Shown one piece after another: positions 4,646 through 5,058 of a stretch of 5,058 bases of DNA. The translations under genes were made by a program, and so were the position numbers. This stretch comes from Marivivens sp. (GTDB lineage: Bacteria > Pseudomonadota > Alphaproteobacteria > Rhodobacterales > Rhodobacteraceae): positions 1 through 5,058 of the forward strand of contig JAHEBR010000167.1 in NCBI GenBank assembly GCA_024642185.1, in the 5' to 3' direction. Under the pieces are notes generated by a model. It saw only the letters and a program-made list of their open reading frames with translations, had not been told where the DNA came from and did not search any database. Within the stretch, counting starts at the first letter, position 1, and every line of letters begins with the position of its first letter.

Positions 4646-4725
4646 GGTGAAGTCCGCTTGCCCCCGGGGCCTGCTTGTGTGACTCTGCCCCCAACAAGAG
4701 CAGTTTCACCGACAGGCCCCCCCGC
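4646..4725 (+). promoter_or_regulatory. Structured 80-bp gap between yggT and recQ
   Basis: Several complementary blocks interleave here. GGTGAA (4646-4651) matches TTCACC (4705-4710), and GGGGCCTG (4666-4673) matches CAGGCCCC (4713-4720). CTG-CTTGT (4671-4678) can pair with ACAAG-AG-CAG (4694-4703). There is no T-run, so this is not a standard terminator. The recQ ATG follows a run of Cs with no Shine-Dalgarno stronger than AGG at about 10 nt. No promoter was recognised. Confidence 0.4.
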
Positions 4726-5058
4726 ATGAGCGCTGCCACGCTTCTACGCGACGTATTTGGATTCGACGCCTTCCGCCCCGGCCAGCAGGATATCGTGGCC
4801 GCGGTTACGGCGGGCCGGAATACGCTTGCCATCATGCCCACGGGCGGCGGCAAGTCGCTCTGCTTCCAGCTGCCCGCTTTGGTTCGCGATGGGGTGACGG
4901 TGGTGATTTCCCCGCTCATCGCGCTCATGCGCGATCAGGTGCGGGGCTTGCGCGAGGCGGGCGTTGAGGCGGGCGCGCTGACCTCGGGCAATACGCCGGA
5001 AGAAACCGAGGCGGTTTGGGAGGCGCTCGAAGCCGGGCGGCTCAAGCTCCTCTATATG
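4726..5058 (+). CDS. recQ: ATP-dependent DNA helicase RecQ, N-terminal part (runs off the window)
   Basis: The 111 visible codons encode the start of the RecQ helicase core, a 3'-5' superfamily 2 helicase that unwinds recombination and repair intermediates and stalled forks. Motifs in order are motif 0 FGFDAFRPGQQDIV (11-24, with the adenine-reading Gln), Walker A MPTGGGKS (37-44), motif Ia VISPLIALMRDQV (60-72), the SGN element (88-90), and the LKLLYM strand just before the expected 'PERL' segment at the cut. E. coli RecQ has about 610 residues, so the DEAH box, helicase domain 2, zinc/winged-helix region and HRDC lie outside. The ATG at 4726 precedes the usual short N-terminus and is the natural start, although its ribosome-binding site is poor. 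It follows yggT on the same strand after 80 bp. Confidence 0.95.
   Translation, partial: MSAATLLRDVFGFDAFRPGQQDIVAAVTAGRNTLAIMPTGGGKSLCFQLPALVRDGVTVVISPLIALMRDQVRGLREAGVEAGALTSGNTPEETEAVWEALEAGRLKLLYM

Noticed and set aside
1..5058. CRISPR array, insertion sequence, tRNA gene or prophage module
   Set aside because: No regularly spaced repeats, transposase or integrase coding, terminal repeats or cloverleaf-like sequence were found; composition is even apart from short intergenic AT-rich patches.

Overview
The window is a GC-rich stretch of about 5 kb that most resembles an alphaproteobacterium, probably of the Rhodobacterales/Roseobacter type. That assignment is inferred from codon use, protein style and gene content; no rRNA or other marker confirms it. 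The left edge holds most of arfB (minus strand, C-terminus cut off). The right edge holds the first 111 codons of recQ (plus strand).

Four minus-strand genes fill the middle, in transcription order: a 4HBT/THEM6-like acyl-CoA thioesterase (4237-3695), an Atg22/UMF1-type MFS transporter (3627-2245), a secreted phytase-like (esterase-like) protein (1368 to about 2174/2234), and the queuosine-precursor transporter YhhQ (1284-643). Gaps are short, at 67 nt, 10-70 nt and 83 nt, so an operon is plausible. A small YggT membrane protein gene (4358-4645) is divergent from the thioesterase and is followed by recQ on the same strand.

There are two main RNA-level observations. First, the 83-nt gap upstream of yhhQ contains what looks like a compact preQ1 class I riboswitch. 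It has a 4-bp P1, a 10-nt C-rich loop, an A6 tail and a 3-bp pseudoknot CCG/CGG that consumes the yhhQ Shine-Dalgarno, which fits translational feedback on queuosine-precursor import. Second, the roughly 320-nt gap between yhhQ and arfB is not empty. On the minus strand it encodes a probable structured small RNA or leader. It has a 17-nt perfect complement to the 16S rRNA 3' end (an extended Shine-Dalgarno), an 18-codon GTG micro-ORF at ideal spacing, one anti-Shine-Dalgarno on each side, two hairpins and a strong intrinsic terminator. It lies directly upstream of the ribosome-rescue gene arfB. I do not recognise it as a named RNA family, and it is the best candidate here for something undescribed.

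A third oddity is the phytase-like gene. A textbook signal peptide is encoded in frame upstream of its first canonical ATG, but no ATG, GTG or TTG can start it. An ATC codon sits where the start should be, behind an AGGA ribosome-binding site.
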